A DNA stretch of 40,962 nucleotides from CAYYMH01 sp964472785 (GCA_964472785.1 CAYYMH010000037.1:1-40962), one strand, 5' to 3'; positions 1 to 8,349 are shown, numbered from the stretch's first letter. Notes: generated by a model not told the origin, from the letters alone. Translations and numbers: made by a program.

Positions 1-56
1 TTAAGAGTCGCCAGTTTTTCATTTATCAAAAAAAGTGAAAATTTTAAAAAAAGTAC

Positions 57-85
57 TTGACATCTTATTAGAAGTTTAGTATATT
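57..85 (+). promoter_or_regulatory. Promoter of the blaI-M56 operon
   Basis: A TTGACA box at 57-62 and a TATATT box at 80-85 are separated by exactly 17 bases, close to the sigma70 consensus. Transcription would begin near 92, leaving a short leader that carries the ribosome binding site (GGAGG at 119-123) of the ATG at 128. This is read directly from sequence; activity is inferred. Confidence 0.75.
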
Positions 86-90
86 TACTA
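77..90. promoter_or_regulatory. Palindromic operator candidate over the -10 box
   Basis: A perfect inverted repeat, TAGTA-TATT-TACTA, covers the -10 element. The octamer AAGTTTAG also occurs twice, at 72-79 and 92-99, exactly 20 bases or about two helical turns apart. BlaI/MecI repressors bind short dyads over their own promoters, so this is the natural autoregulatory site for the first gene. The match to the family is by position and symmetry; it is not an exact copy of a known operator. Confidence 0.5.
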
Positions 91-127
91 TAAGTTTAGG
101 AGATATATTAATGTTTTAGGAGGTAAG

Positions 128-529
128 ATGTCAGGAACGGATAAATTGACGCCGGCGGAATGGGAAATTATGGAGGCGATTTGGCAATTAGGTGGCGCAC
201 CGACTGTGAGAGAGGTTTTGGAACATGCTTTTCCGGAAGGGGAGAAGGCATACACCACGGTGCAAACCATGATGAATATTTTAAGCGACAAAGGATTGTT
301 GAAACGGAAAAAACGTGGCATGGTGTATTTTTATGCACCGGTCAAGTCCCGGGATCAGATGATCAAAAAAGAAATGTCGCAGGTCATCTCACGAATTTTC
401 AGCGGATCGGTGCCGGCAGTCGCCAATTATTTGATTAATACTGAAAAATTGTCTTTAGATGAAATAGAAAAATTAAAGAAGCTTTTGGATCAAAAAGAAG
501 CTGAATTAAAAGGGAAAGAAAATGATTGA
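128..529 (+). CDS. BlaI/MecI/CopY-family transcriptional repressor
   Basis: This 133-residue protein has the size and layout of BlaI/MecI repressors. An N-terminal winged helix (about residues 5-75) opens with LTPAEWEIMEAIW and contains YTTVQTMMNILSDKGLL, the typical recognition-helix region. A helical C-terminal part for dimerisation ends in a Lys/Glu-rich helix. In the family the repressor sits on its own promoter until the partner M56 membrane peptidase is activated and the repressor is inactivated by proteolysis. The partner gene follows with an 8-base overlap (ATG at 522, stop at 527-529), so the two are translationally coupled. A GGAGG Shine-Dalgarno four bases before the ATG supports the start. 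Target genes beyond this operon are unknown; with a TonB-domain partner it need not concern beta-lactams. Confidence 0.9.
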   Translation: MSGTDKLTPAEWEIMEAIWQLGGAPTVREVLEHAFPEGEKAYTTVQTMMNILSDKGLLKRKKRGMVYFYAPVKSRDQMIKKEMSQVISRIFSGSVPAVANYLINTEKLSLDEIEKLKKLLDQKEAELKGKEND

Positions 530-2918
530 AATAATTAATAAATTGGCTTCGAGTTGGGCAGGGTTCATCAGCCTTGACTTGGCTCAGGATACGGCATTTT
601 TAGCAATCATCTTTCTTATGCTTTATATTTTCAAAAATGTTGATGCGGGGGCAAGGTATATCATCGCGAGCTTTGGTTTGTTCAAGTTATTATTACCCCC
701 ATTCATTCCGGCACCGTTTTTATCAAGAACCACATTAATAACTGATAATTCTGTTCGTGTGACCGGGGGAATCTCGGTTTTACCGGCAAATGGAATGGTC
801 TATTCAGAGCCATTGAGTTTTGTGGGGCTTTTGTTTTTGATCTGGCTAATGACAGCAGCCATATCACTTATTTTTCCACTACTATCCACACTTCGTCTCT
901 ATTTCAAACTGATAAGTGCTAAAAGGATTTCTCCAGAAATGATAAAGCCAAATTTAAATAAGTTTCCGTATCAGATTTTAAAAACGGAAAAGATAAATAT
1001 GCCGTTGACACTTGGAATTTTCTCAAAGCGAGTCTATGTTCCAAAGCAGTGGGATGAGTGGTCTGATGCATGCCGAAAAATGATTCTCGATCATGAATTA
1101 GCACACATCAAACGTAAGGACAATCTGGTACAGATTCTTCAAATTATAGCTCAGGCATTATATTTTTTCCATCCGTTAGTGTGGATATTGAATACGCGTA
1201 TGAATCAATATCGGGAGATGGCATGTGATGATGCATCTGTTTCCCTCAAAGGCAGTTCTCAAGTTGAGTATTCCAGGTATCTGGTCCAAATCGCTGAAGA
1301 TATAACTCTGTCCGAACTGGGTTGTTCTTCGGTGTCTGCCCTGATCAGGCAGAAAAATGAATTATTAAATCGTGTCCAATACCAAATTAAGGAGAGTAAT
1401 AAAATGAAAGTGACAAATAAAAGAAAGTGGCTGATCGTGATCACACTTTTTCTGTTGATTATTCCATTTTCATGGACTATGAGCAAGGAGGTGGCGATAT
1501 TTCCATCAGATAACATCGCTTCGGAAACCAAAAAAGATGGAAAAATTAATGGATCGGTGTATGATCAAAAAACTGGGGAAGCCTTGAGCAATACAAATGT
1601 TTTTATAAAAGATTCTGAAATTCGTGTAAAAACGGATGCCAGAGGTAACTATTCCATAGTGAATATTGAATCAAGCAATTATGATATAGAAACAAAAGCT
1701 GAAGAATCAATGCGGCTGGATTTTGAATTAGAATCGATCACATCGGATTCAGAAAACGAACAAATTGCGATACCACCATCTGCACCGCCACCACCTACGA
1801 ATGTTCAGGATGATAAAATTCAATTTGTTGCCTATGATACACCCCCGGAACCTATAGGCGGATTTGCTGCAATTCAAAAAAATCTGATCTATCCTGAAAA
1901 GGCACGCAAAGCGGAAATTGAAGGAACAGTTATTATCTATGTCCATATATCAGAAGAAGGTATAGTTGATAATACAAAAATTATGAAATCATTAAATGAA
2001 GAATGCGATCAAGCAGCCATTGATGCCATAAAATCAGTTGAGTGGAAACCAGCACTACAAGGGGAGAAAAAAGTAAGCGTCTGGGTGAATGTACCTGTAA
2101 AATTCAAATTAGCTGGTGCAGAACAACAAGCAGATCAGTCACTTACTCCTTCCCAAAATGACGAAAATTTGAAGTTGGAGCCGCCACCCATACCTCCAGT
2201 ACCAGAGGAAGCTAAAGTATTTGTCCCGTATGATACTCCTCCCAAGCCTGAAGGTGGATTCGCCAGGATTCAAAAAAATCTAATATATCCAGAAGAGGCA
2301 CGCAAGGCGAGTGTCGAAGGCGCAGTTATCGTCTATATCCGGGTGACAATAAATGGTGAGGTTGCCAAAACTAAAATTGTAAAATCTTTGAATCCGGAGT
2401 GCGATAAGGCTGCAATCGATGCCTTGAAATCAGTTAAATGGGAACCTGCAAAACAAAAAGATAAACCGGTGAGTGTCTGGGTAAGTGTGCCGGTAAAATT
2501 TAAATTAGCTGGTGAAGCTAAAAAAATGGATTCGCCGGTTCTTCCGCCACCACCTAAAGGAGAAAAAATGCTGAAGTCCGATGCGCCACCACCACCGCCA
2601 AAAATTGACGGTGAAAAAATTCAATTTGTTGCCTACGATACCCCTCCAATGCCGAAGGGTGGATTTGCGGCGATACAAAAAAATTTAGTTTACCCGGAAG
2701 AAGCGCGCAAGGCTAACATTCAGGGCACGGTTGTCGTTTATGCTCATATCAATGAAGAAGGCAAAATGACCAAAGCGAAAATTGCGCAATCCTTGAATGA
2801 AGAATGTGATGAAGCAGCAGTTAAAGCATTAAAAGCCACCAAATGGGAACCCGCGCAAAAAGATGACAAACCAGTTGCTGCTTGGGTGTCAGTGCCGGTA
2901 AAGTTTAAATTAAAATAA
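522..2918 (+). CDS. M56 (BlaR1/MecR1-type) membrane peptidase with three TonB C-terminal domains
   Basis: The 798-residue protein has three N-terminal membrane segments (about 23-40, 45-62, 97-118), a cytosolic zinc-peptidase domain with the HELAH metal site at residues 191-195, and a fourth membrane segment near 302-320. The outer part differs from classical BlaR1, where a penicillin-binding sensor would follow. Here there is a carboxypeptidase-regulatory-like domain (about 338-395, KINGSVYDQKTGEALSN), then three tandem TonB C-terminal domains (about 431-532, 562-664, 698-798). Each carries a GGFAxIQKNLxYPExARKA start and a VxVWVxVPVKFKL end, and the linkers are proline-rich. The peptidase presumably cleaves the upstream repressor on a periplasmic signal, and the TonB domains could contact TonB-dependent receptors or other envelope partners. 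M56-TonB fusions are known in Bacteroidota; three copies is unusual. A hairpin terminator follows. Confidence 0.88.
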   Translation: MIEIINKLASSWAGFISLDLAQDTAFLAIIFLMLYIFKNVDAGARYIIASFGLFKLLLPPFIPAPFLSRTTLITDNSVRVTGGISVLPANGMVYSEPLSFVGLLFLIWLMTAAISLIFPLLSTLRLYFKLISAKRISPEMIKPNLNKFPYQILKTEKINMPLTLGIFSKRVYVPKQWDEWSDACRKMILDHELAHIKRKDNLVQILQIIAQALYFFHPLVWILNTRMNQYREMACDDASVSLKGSSQVEYSRYLVQIAEDITLSELGCSSVSALIRQKNELLNRVQYQIKESNKMKVTNKRKWLIVITLFLLIIPFSWTMSKEVAIFPSDNIASETKKDGKINGSVYDQKTGEALSNTNVFIKDSEIRVKTDARGNYSIVNIESSNYDIETKAEESMRLDFELESITSDSENEQIAIPPSAPPPPTNVQDDKIQFVAYDTPPEPIGGFAAIQKNLIYPEKARKAEIEGTVIIYVHISEEGIVDNTKIMKSLNEECDQAAIDAIKSVEWKPALQGEKKVSVWVNVPVKFKLAGAEQQADQSLTPSQNDENLKLEPPPIPPVPEEAKVFVPYDTPPKPEGGFARIQKNLIYPEEARKASVEGAVIVYIRVTINGEVAKTKIVKSLNPECDKAAIDALKSVKWEPAKQKDKPVSVWVSVPVKFKLAGEAKKMDSPVLPPPPKGEKMLKSDAPPPPPKIDGEKIQFVAYDTPPMPKGGFAAIQKNLVYPEEARKANIQGTVVVYAHINEEGKMTKAKIAQSLNEECDEAAVKALKATKWEPAQKDDKPVAAWVSVPVKFKLK

Positions 2919-2920
2919 CG

Positions 2921-2968
2921 AAAGCGTCGTGGGAGGAGAGAATCTCGCTTTCCTCCCGCGATAGTTTT
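2921..2968 (+). terminator. Terminator after the M56 peptidase gene
   Basis: CGTGGGAGGA at 2928-2937 pairs with TCCTCCCGCG at 2951-2960 (one G-T pair) and is followed by ATAGTTTTT. An alternative pairing of AAAGCG (2921-2926) with CGCTTT (2946-2951) is also possible. It lies 3 bases after the stop codon. Confidence 0.7.
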
Positions 2969-3160
2969 TAATTCTCAAAAATATGATTTATATCAACCAA
3001 TGTTTTGGTCATTCTACTCTTTGATTTTGCTGAATTCCTGCTAACGCTTCACAGTAAAAACTGCGGAACTTTACCCACTTTCAAACATAAAACTATCAAA
3101 ATTTTTGTTAGAAAATAATTGTCCAACACGCTATCTATTTCAACATTTATCGAGGTAGGC

Positions 3161-4327
3161 TTGTTTAAATTCGAGCGACTGATCATTATATTTTCGTTAA
3201 TCCTGCTGTTATCTTCATGCGATAATGACGACCCGACCAAACCGGAAAATGACCCCCCTGTTTTGACAAAATTACAAATCGCGGATACACTGTTTTTTAA
3301 TGTGGATGATAAAAATATTGTCACGGTCAATTGTGAGGATCCGGATGGTTTGGATGATATTGACAGCGTCATCTATCGAATTTATAAAGCGAATAACGAT
3401 GTCGTGGAACAGGGCATCATGTACAACGACGGAGATTTTGAAGCGCACGGCGATATCGTTCCCAACAATCAAACTTACTCCACAAGATTGGATCAAAGTT
3501 TTTCCCCAGATAATTACCGCATTGAAGTTCGGGCAGTCGATAAGTCGCGGGAATACAGCAATAGGCTTGAGAAAGAATTTTATGCAGCCGAAGCTGTTTT
3601 AAACCGGAGCCCGGTGATTACCGAATATCAGGTTGACGACACGGTTTATGTCGATCAGGTATTACCGTTTCTGATTCAGGTCGAGGTCAATGATCCGGAT
3701 TCTGGAGATTACATCACAGAAGTCAGTTTCGAGATTAAGAATCACAATTTTACGGAAATTGTCGAACAGGGCGCTTTAGTGGATGACGGGACTTCCGGAG
3801 ACGCGGTCGCCGGTGATGGTATTTATTCAATTGAGACAAATTCTTCCTTCGCGACCTGGGAATTCGATTTTTTTCATTTGTTTATTACTGCACGTGATAA
3901 CAATCAAAACATGAGCGATGTGTTTTACAAATTAATATCGCCTGCCAAAGTCAATGCCGGTGTTCCGCCACAGATTTCCGATTTGGCGGCTCCCGATACA
4001 TTTAAGCTGCCTGGCAGCGGGGCGGATTCAACGGTATTGAGTATCAAAGCCATCGATCCGGATAATAATAAAGATATCAAAAACGTCTTGTTCAACACAT
4101 ACAGACCGGATGGCACGATTACATCAAGCAGTCCGCTTTATATGTACGATGACGGAAATCAGCAGGGCTACAGCGGGGATGCCGTTGCCGGTGACAATGT
4201 TTATTCCATCGAAATTTACCTGCCGTACAACACGACGCCCGGGAATTACCGGTTTGAATTTGAGGCAATCGACTATTCCAATTTAATCAGCGATAAAATT
4301 ATTCATACAATTACGGTGAATCAATAA
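3161..4327 (+). CDS. Lipoprotein with three Ig-like repeats
   Basis: A 388-residue protein when started at the TTG at 3161, which has GAGG five bases upstream. An upstream in-frame TTG at 3119 lacks such a site and would put extra residues before the signal peptide. The start FKFERLIIIFSLILLLSSC is a lipoprotein signal with the lipobox Cys followed by DNDD. Three repeats of roughly 110-120 residues follow, each opening with PPV/SPV/PPQ, then an acidic D-P-D motif and a GDxxAGDxxYSIE-type motif (clear in repeats 2 and 3). These are probably beta-sandwich domains of the Ig/cadherin type. It begins an operon: the next gene starts one base after its stop. No enzymatic motif was seen; a surface-exposed structural or assembly role alongside the propeller and PorV-like proteins is inferred. 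Confidence 0.75.
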   Translation: MFKFERLIIIFSLILLLSSCDNDDPTKPENDPPVLTKLQIADTLFFNVDDKNIVTVNCEDPDGLDDIDSVIYRIYKANNDVVEQGIMYNDGDFEAHGDIVPNNQTYSTRLDQSFSPDNYRIEVRAVDKSREYSNRLEKEFYAAEAVLNRSPVITEYQVDDTVYVDQVLPFLIQVEVNDPDSGDYITEVSFEIKNHNFTEIVEQGALVDDGTSGDAVAGDGIYSIETNSSFATWEFDFFHLFITARDNNQNMSDVFYKLISPAKVNAGVPPQISDLAAPDTFKLPGSGADSTVLSIKAIDPDNNKDIKNVLFNTYRPDGTITSSSPLYMYDDGNQQGYSGDAVAGDNVYSIEIYLPYNTTPGNYRFEFEAIDYSNLISDKIIHTITVNQ

Positions 4328-4328
4328 C

Positions 4329-5777
4329 ATGAAGAAAATATATCTGATCTTGATTTTAATTTCTCTCACAGTTTATTCGGGTCGCAGTCAGGTTTTGTAC
4401 AAAAATGCTTATCGCTTCGACACTGAACCACTGACCGGGATAAAAAGCAACAGTATCACAGATATTGTGGTGGTTGATGACCAGACCATTTGGGTGGGAA
4501 CTGGAGAGGGCTTGTCCAAGACCGAAGATGGCGGAGAAACATGGTTCACTTACAACGAGGATCATGGCATCGGGCGTGGCGGTGTTTCAGCTATCGCGCT
4601 TCGGGATTCGATGATTTGGGTGGCGACTGCTTTTGATACATTTGCTCTGGAGGAGCATAACCCTGCCGGTGGCGGGTTGAGCTATTCAACGGATTTGGGG
4701 GAAACCTGGACTCACATTGATCAGCCTTTGCCCACCAGAGAATGGACTGTAATAAATAACGTCACTTATGATATCGCGTTTGTCGATTCCACCATTTGGA
4801 TTGCCAGTTTTGGCGGCGGATTGATGCGGTCTTCGGATATGGGACAAACCTGGATTGTCGATCCGCCTGATGAGTATAATTTTAACCCGGACGAATATTT
4901 GAATCACCGGGTATTTTCACTGTTAGCCGTGGGCGATACCTTGTGGGTTGGTACTGCCGAAGGTATTAATGTCTCCTATAATGGCGGACAGGAGTGGCAG
5001 CAGCAATTTACTCATCAGAATCAGGACCAGCCGATTTCCGGAAATTTTGTTGTCGCGCTGGATTTGCAGCGGTTACCGGATCGGGATGTAATTTGGGCGG
5101 GAACAGTGAATGCTGAAGACCCGGATGAATTCAGAGCGATTTCAAAATCCGAAAACGGCGGTGTGTCCTGGGAGACTTATTTGGACGGAAAGTTTACCTA
5201 CAATTTTGCGTTCTACGGCGACAATGTTTACGCGGCATCAGACAGTGGTTTGTGGCATTCCCCGAATGTTGGACAGAACTGGGATGTGTTCGGTCAAATT
5301 GTGGATCAGAATGGGATCAAGAAATTATTTACACATGAATTTTATGCGGCAGCAGTGACAGAAAATGCTGCTCTCTGGATCGGCAGCAGCGACGGGTTGG
5401 CCTACGGTGAGAATCTCGGAACAACCTGGCACGTCGTCCGGTCATTCGTTGAAACCGGAAAAAATGGGGAGCCACGGGTTTATGCGTACCCCAATCCCTT
5501 TTCTCCGATGCGTCACAATCAGTACGGTGGCGACGGATTTATCCGCTTCCAGTTCAATACAACCAATGCAACCACAGCCAAGATTCGTATTTTTGATTTT
5601 GCCATGGATTTGATTACCACTGTTGATGGCGGTAGTTGGCCCGCCAATTCCAACTGCTCGGTTATGTGGAACGGCCGCGATGCTGAAAATCGTTTGCTTG
5701 CCAACGGCGTCTATTTTTATCAACTCGATCTGGAAGGCGATGGCAAGTACTGGGGTAAGATTATTATCATTGATTAA
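4329..5777 (+). CDS. Secreted Asp-box beta-propeller protein with FlgD-like C-terminus
   Basis: The 482-residue product has a cleavable signal peptide (MKKIYLILILISLTVYSG). Seven Asp-box-like motifs of the S/T-x-D/N-x-G-x-x-W type follow (for example SKTEDGGETW, SYSTDLGETW, MRSSDMGQTW, SKSENGGVSW), which fits a seven-bladed BNR/sortilin-like propeller over roughly residues 30-380. The C-terminal ~95 residues (YAYPNPFSP onward, ending FYQLDLEGDGKYWGKIIIID) form a FlgD-Ig-like module, which in FCB bacteria is a cell-surface sorting or anchoring domain related to type IX secretion signals. The gene starts one base after the preceding lipoprotein gene. No catalytic residues for a sialidase could be assigned, so a binding role is more likely. 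Confidence 0.8.
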   Translation: MKKIYLILILISLTVYSGRSQVLYKNAYRFDTEPLTGIKSNSITDIVVVDDQTIWVGTGEGLSKTEDGGETWFTYNEDHGIGRGGVSAIALRDSMIWVATAFDTFALEEHNPAGGGLSYSTDLGETWTHIDQPLPTREWTVINNVTYDIAFVDSTIWIASFGGGLMRSSDMGQTWIVDPPDEYNFNPDEYLNHRVFSLLAVGDTLWVGTAEGINVSYNGGQEWQQQFTHQNQDQPISGNFVVALDLQRLPDRDVIWAGTVNAEDPDEFRAISKSENGGVSWETYLDGKFTYNFAFYGDNVYAASDSGLWHSPNVGQNWDVFGQIVDQNGIKKLFTHEFYAAAVTENAALWIGSSDGLAYGENLGTTWHVVRSFVETGKNGEPRVYAYPNPFSPMRHNQYGGDGFIRFQFNTTNATTAKIRIFDFAMDLITTVDGGSWPANSNCSVMWNGRDAENRLLANGVYFYQLDLEGDGKYWGKIIIID

Positions 5778-5840
5778 AAACATATCGAATTTTCGTGATC
5801 AAATAATTAAAAAATTAATTTGTCGAGAAAGCAAATTTAT

Positions 5841-6824
5841 ATGAAAAAGTTAGAATCAATTTTTTGGATTTTTATCGCAATCATATTTTTGGCAGGAAGT
5901 CCGAATCTGTTTGCCGATGACGGTTACTACGCCGGGTCATTTTTAAGAATGGGACTGGGTGCACGCGCCAATGCCATGGGAGGCGCTTTTACCGGATTAG
6001 CTGAAGGTGCGGAAGCTGCGTACTACAATCCGGCTGGCGTCCCGATGCTGGAGCAACGGCAGATCAATGTCTCTTATCGTTTCCTTTCCCTGGATCGAAA
6101 TTTTAATTACATTGGTTTCGCCAGCGGAATTAGCCCCAAGGTTGATGAGGAGAGCGGTGAAAAAGCAATTAAGGGCGGACTGGCACTGAGCTGGATACAC
6201 GCCGGCGTGAACAATATCGACGGACGCGATTTTGCCGGGAATCATTATCAGAATTTTTCCAACGCGGAAAACGCGTTCGCTTTTTCTTTCGGCGTAATGC
6301 CTGCTGATTTTTTATCCGTCGGTTTCACAGCGCAAGTGCTTTACAACCGGTTCCCGAAAATGGGGGATAATGACGAAACGATTTCGGATGCAGGTTTGGG
6401 TGTGGACATTGGCGTGCTGGTTAAGCCCCTGCCATTTATGTCAGTTGGATTGACGGTAAAGAATATAAATGCTAAATACAACTGGAAAACCGACAAACTT
6501 TGGGAAAAGGACATCGAGAAAATCGACCGGTTTCCAAAAACGATCCGCGGTGGCATTGCGGTGCGCTATCCCTATCCCTGGTTACTGTTTGCGTTGGACA
6601 TTGAAAAGAATGACATCCAGGATTTGAAATACTTTTTCGGGACCGAAGCGGTGCTGATGGATCAATTCTATTTACGCGGAGGGTTGAACGATGGTTCTCC
6701 CACCTTTGGCGGCGGATATGTTTTTGAGGTATTTTCACGAACCGCGCAAGTTCAGTATGCGTTTGTCACAAAAAAGTATCATGCGGATAGCGAGCATATT
6801 TTTTCCTGGATTTTTGTGTTTTAG
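5841..6824 (+). CDS. PorV/PorQ-like (UPF0164) outer-membrane protein
   Basis: A 327-residue protein. I use the ATG at 5841 (MKKLESIFWIFIAIIFLAG, a signal peptide) rather than the upstream TTG at 5820, which would add residues before the signal. After cleavage the mature part shows the family signature: MGLGARANAMGGAFTGLAEGAEAAYYNPAG, i.e. G-AR-x-MGGA followed by a YNPAG motif. The rest alternates in amphipathic strands and ends in an aromatic residue (FVF), as beta-barrels of the FadL/PorV kind do. In Bacteroidota PorV shuttles type IX secretion cargo. Here it is the third gene of a surface operon and is followed by a paralogue. The exact role is inferred. Confidence 0.8.
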   Translation: MKKLESIFWIFIAIIFLAGSPNLFADDGYYAGSFLRMGLGARANAMGGAFTGLAEGAEAAYYNPAGVPMLEQRQINVSYRFLSLDRNFNYIGFASGISPKVDEESGEKAIKGGLALSWIHAGVNNIDGRDFAGNHYQNFSNAENAFAFSFGVMPADFLSVGFTAQVLYNRFPKMGDNDETISDAGLGVDIGVLVKPLPFMSVGLTVKNINAKYNWKTDKLWEKDIEKIDRFPKTIRGGIAVRYPYPWLLFALDIEKNDIQDLKYFFGTEAVLMDQFYLRGGLNDGSPTFGGGYVFEVFSRTAQVQYAFVTKKYHADSEHIFSWIFVF

Positions 6825-6880
6825 GTAAATCAAGATTAATATTGGGTTTTAATATAATTCATTTTTCATCTAGTAGAGCA

Positions 6881-7801
6881 ATGACAAAATTTAGAATAAC
6901 CATTACAACATTAATTTTAGTACTATTTGGATTTTCAAACAGTGGAATAAGTCAGAACAATCCAGCCCGCACCGGTTTGTCGTTTTTAAAAATCGGCGCC
7001 GGCGGTCGGGCTGCCGGAATGGGTGAAGCGTTTACAGCAATTGCTGACGATCCCAGTACGACGTACTGGAATCCTGCCGGACTGGTGCTGATCGAAAAAT
7101 CTCAATTCATGTTCACCCACAATGAGTGGCTGCAGGACATCACTCATGAGTTCGTCGCTGTTAATTTTAATATTGGCAAAAACTACTTTGGTTTGAGCTT
7201 AATTACCAATTCAGTCGGCGGCATCGAGCGCCGGGTTACGCCTACTGCCGAACCGCTGGAAGAGTTCAGCGCACACGATTTCATGTTCGGTATCTCCTAC
7301 GCCCGAAATCTAAAACCGGATTTTTCTTTTGGCGTCACGACGAAATTTTTGTATCAAAAAATTTACGTTGAGGAAAGCTCCGGATTTGCGATTGATGCGG
7401 GCGTGCACTATCGCACGCCGGTTCGGGGATTGAGCGCTGGTTTCTCCCTGCAGAATTTTGGCTTCCTGACCGAATTAAAAGAAGAACAGACCACATTACC
7501 CAAAATGGCGCGTATCGGTGCAGCATACCTTTTACCACTTACTGTATTAAAAGGAACGTTCACCGTAGCTTCGGATGTAGTGCAGATTTTCGATGGTGCG
7601 TCACATCTCAATTTGGGAATCGAATACGAATTCCAGCATCTGTTAGCCCTGCGTTTCGGCTACCAAACCGGTTACAGCGAAAAAAACATCCACGGCGGAT
7701 TCGGAATCAAATTTAAGCGCTACCAATTGGATTATGCTTACGTTCCGTTCAGTTCTGATTTAGGTAACTCGCATCGGATTTCAGTGGGGGTTGGGTTGTA
7801 G
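6881..7801 (+). CDS. Second PorV/PorQ-like (UPF0164) outer-membrane protein
   Basis: A 306-residue paralogue of the preceding gene. The ATG at 6881 gives the signal peptide MTKFRITITTLILVLFGFSN; a TTG at 6842 is possible but only adds residues before it. The mature N-terminus has LKIGAGGRAAGMGEAFTAIADDPSTTYWNPAGL, the same G-R-x-x-MGxAFTAIADD...WNPAG signature. The remainder is an amphipathic strand pattern ending VGVGL. Tandem PorV-like genes beside a propeller protein with a sorting-type C-terminus suggest a dedicated export or surface-attachment set. No terminator is evident after it; the downstream DNA turns directly into the decayed PIN gene. Confidence 0.8.
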   Translation: MTKFRITITTLILVLFGFSNSGISQNNPARTGLSFLKIGAGGRAAGMGEAFTAIADDPSTTYWNPAGLVLIEKSQFMFTHNEWLQDITHEFVAVNFNIGKNYFGLSLITNSVGGIERRVTPTAEPLEEFSAHDFMFGISYARNLKPDFSFGVTTKFLYQKIYVEESSGFAIDAGVHYRTPVRGLSAGFSLQNFGFLTELKEEQTTLPKMARIGAAYLLPLTVLKGTFTVASDVVQIFDGASHLNLGIEYEFQHLLALRFGYQTGYSEKNIHGGFGIKFKRYQLDYAYVPFSSDLGNSHRISVGVGL

Positions 7802-7823
7802 GAATATTTGTTTTATAGCATAG

Positions 7824-8349
7824 TTATCTAATTATGAAAATTCGGCTATTCCATTTGAGGAAAGAAGGAATTCTTTCAACTTTGGAAAAATCATGCAACA
7901 GATGATATTGTAGAAAATGCAGTGATTCTAAATAAAGCTGAATTTATTAAACAGAAAGGTATTAAAAGTAAAGAGGGCGCAATTCCATAAAGTTGGTAAA
8001 CCGTTGAAACGGTTTCTAATATCCTGTTTTTTAACGACTCCACCCCGATGAATCGGGGTGATCATTCAACAGGAGGGTTGAATTAACACCCAGATTTATC
8101 TGGGTGTTAAAAGAAGATAAAACAATTGATTAACTGCTTCAGCAGTTTACATTTTTCTTATTTATTTCCCAAAATACCAACTTCTCGGAATTGCACCCAA
8201 GTAAAGATGCTCTTCATATCGCATGTGCAATCTTTTCAAAAGCAGATTATTTTATAACAACAGATAATTCAATTTTAAAAAAGCTAAAAGATTTTGATGA
8301 AATAAATGTAATGGATCCAATTAATTTTATTCGGAGTACAGAATTATGA
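7824..8349 (+). pseudogene. Decayed PIN-domain toxin gene, split by a MITE
   Basis: Joining 7824-7974 to 8208-8349 gives the C-terminal two-thirds of a PIN-type ribonuclease toxin. The readable parts are SNYENSAIPFEER, then KEFFQLWKNHATDDIVENA, then GIKSKDALHIACA, then DYFITTDNSILKK, and the end FIRSTEL. The D-A-L-H-I-A and T-T-D motifs are hallmarks of the family. There are three lesions: the N-terminal third is absent (the frame is closed by a TAG at 7821-7823), one A is missing near 7860-7868 (frameshift), and a 224-bp element sits inside the KSKDA codons. The stop overlaps the antitoxin start (ATGA), the usual arrangement of this toxin-antitoxin type. The gene cannot make an active toxin. 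Confidence 0.8.
7975..8198. mobile_element. MITE-like multi-hairpin element with 9-bp target duplication
   Basis: The element opens GGGCGCAATTCC and closes GGAATTGCACCC, a terminal inverted repeat that continues inward (7979-7998 against 8175-8194, with AAGTTGGTA/TACCAACTT). AAGTAAAGA is present directly on both sides (7966-7974 and 8199-8207), and deleting the element plus one copy restores the PIN reading frame exactly. The 224 bp hold no gene but five near-perfect hairpins: 7998-8015 (AAACCGTT-GA-AACGGTTT), 8041-8060 (CACCCCGAT-GA-ATCGGGGTG), 8065-8082 (TTCAAC-AGGAGG-GTTGAA), 8085-8108, and 8132-8147 (AACTGCT-TC-AGCAGTT). It must have been moved by a transposase encoded elsewhere; the family is unknown. 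Confidence 0.85.

Noticed and set aside
128..2918. A beta-lactam resistance operon reading of the BlaI-M56 pair
   Set aside because: No beta-lactamase or penicillin-binding sensor domain is present; the outer part is made of TonB-type domains, so a resistance role is not supported.
3119..3160. Upstream TTG start for the Ig-repeat lipoprotein
   Set aside because: It would add 14 residues before the signal peptide and has no Shine-Dalgarno, while the TTG at 3161 has GAGG at proper distance.
5442..5783. A 113-codon minus-strand open frame at the end of the propeller gene
   Set aside because: It overlaps the conserved FlgD-like C-terminal domain on the other strand and has no ribosome site or recognisable motif.
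7975..8198. Hairpin array considered as a CRISPR or an RNA gene
   Set aside because: The units are palindromes with different arms and no constant spacer length, and the terminal inverted repeats plus target duplication show it is an inserted mobile element.
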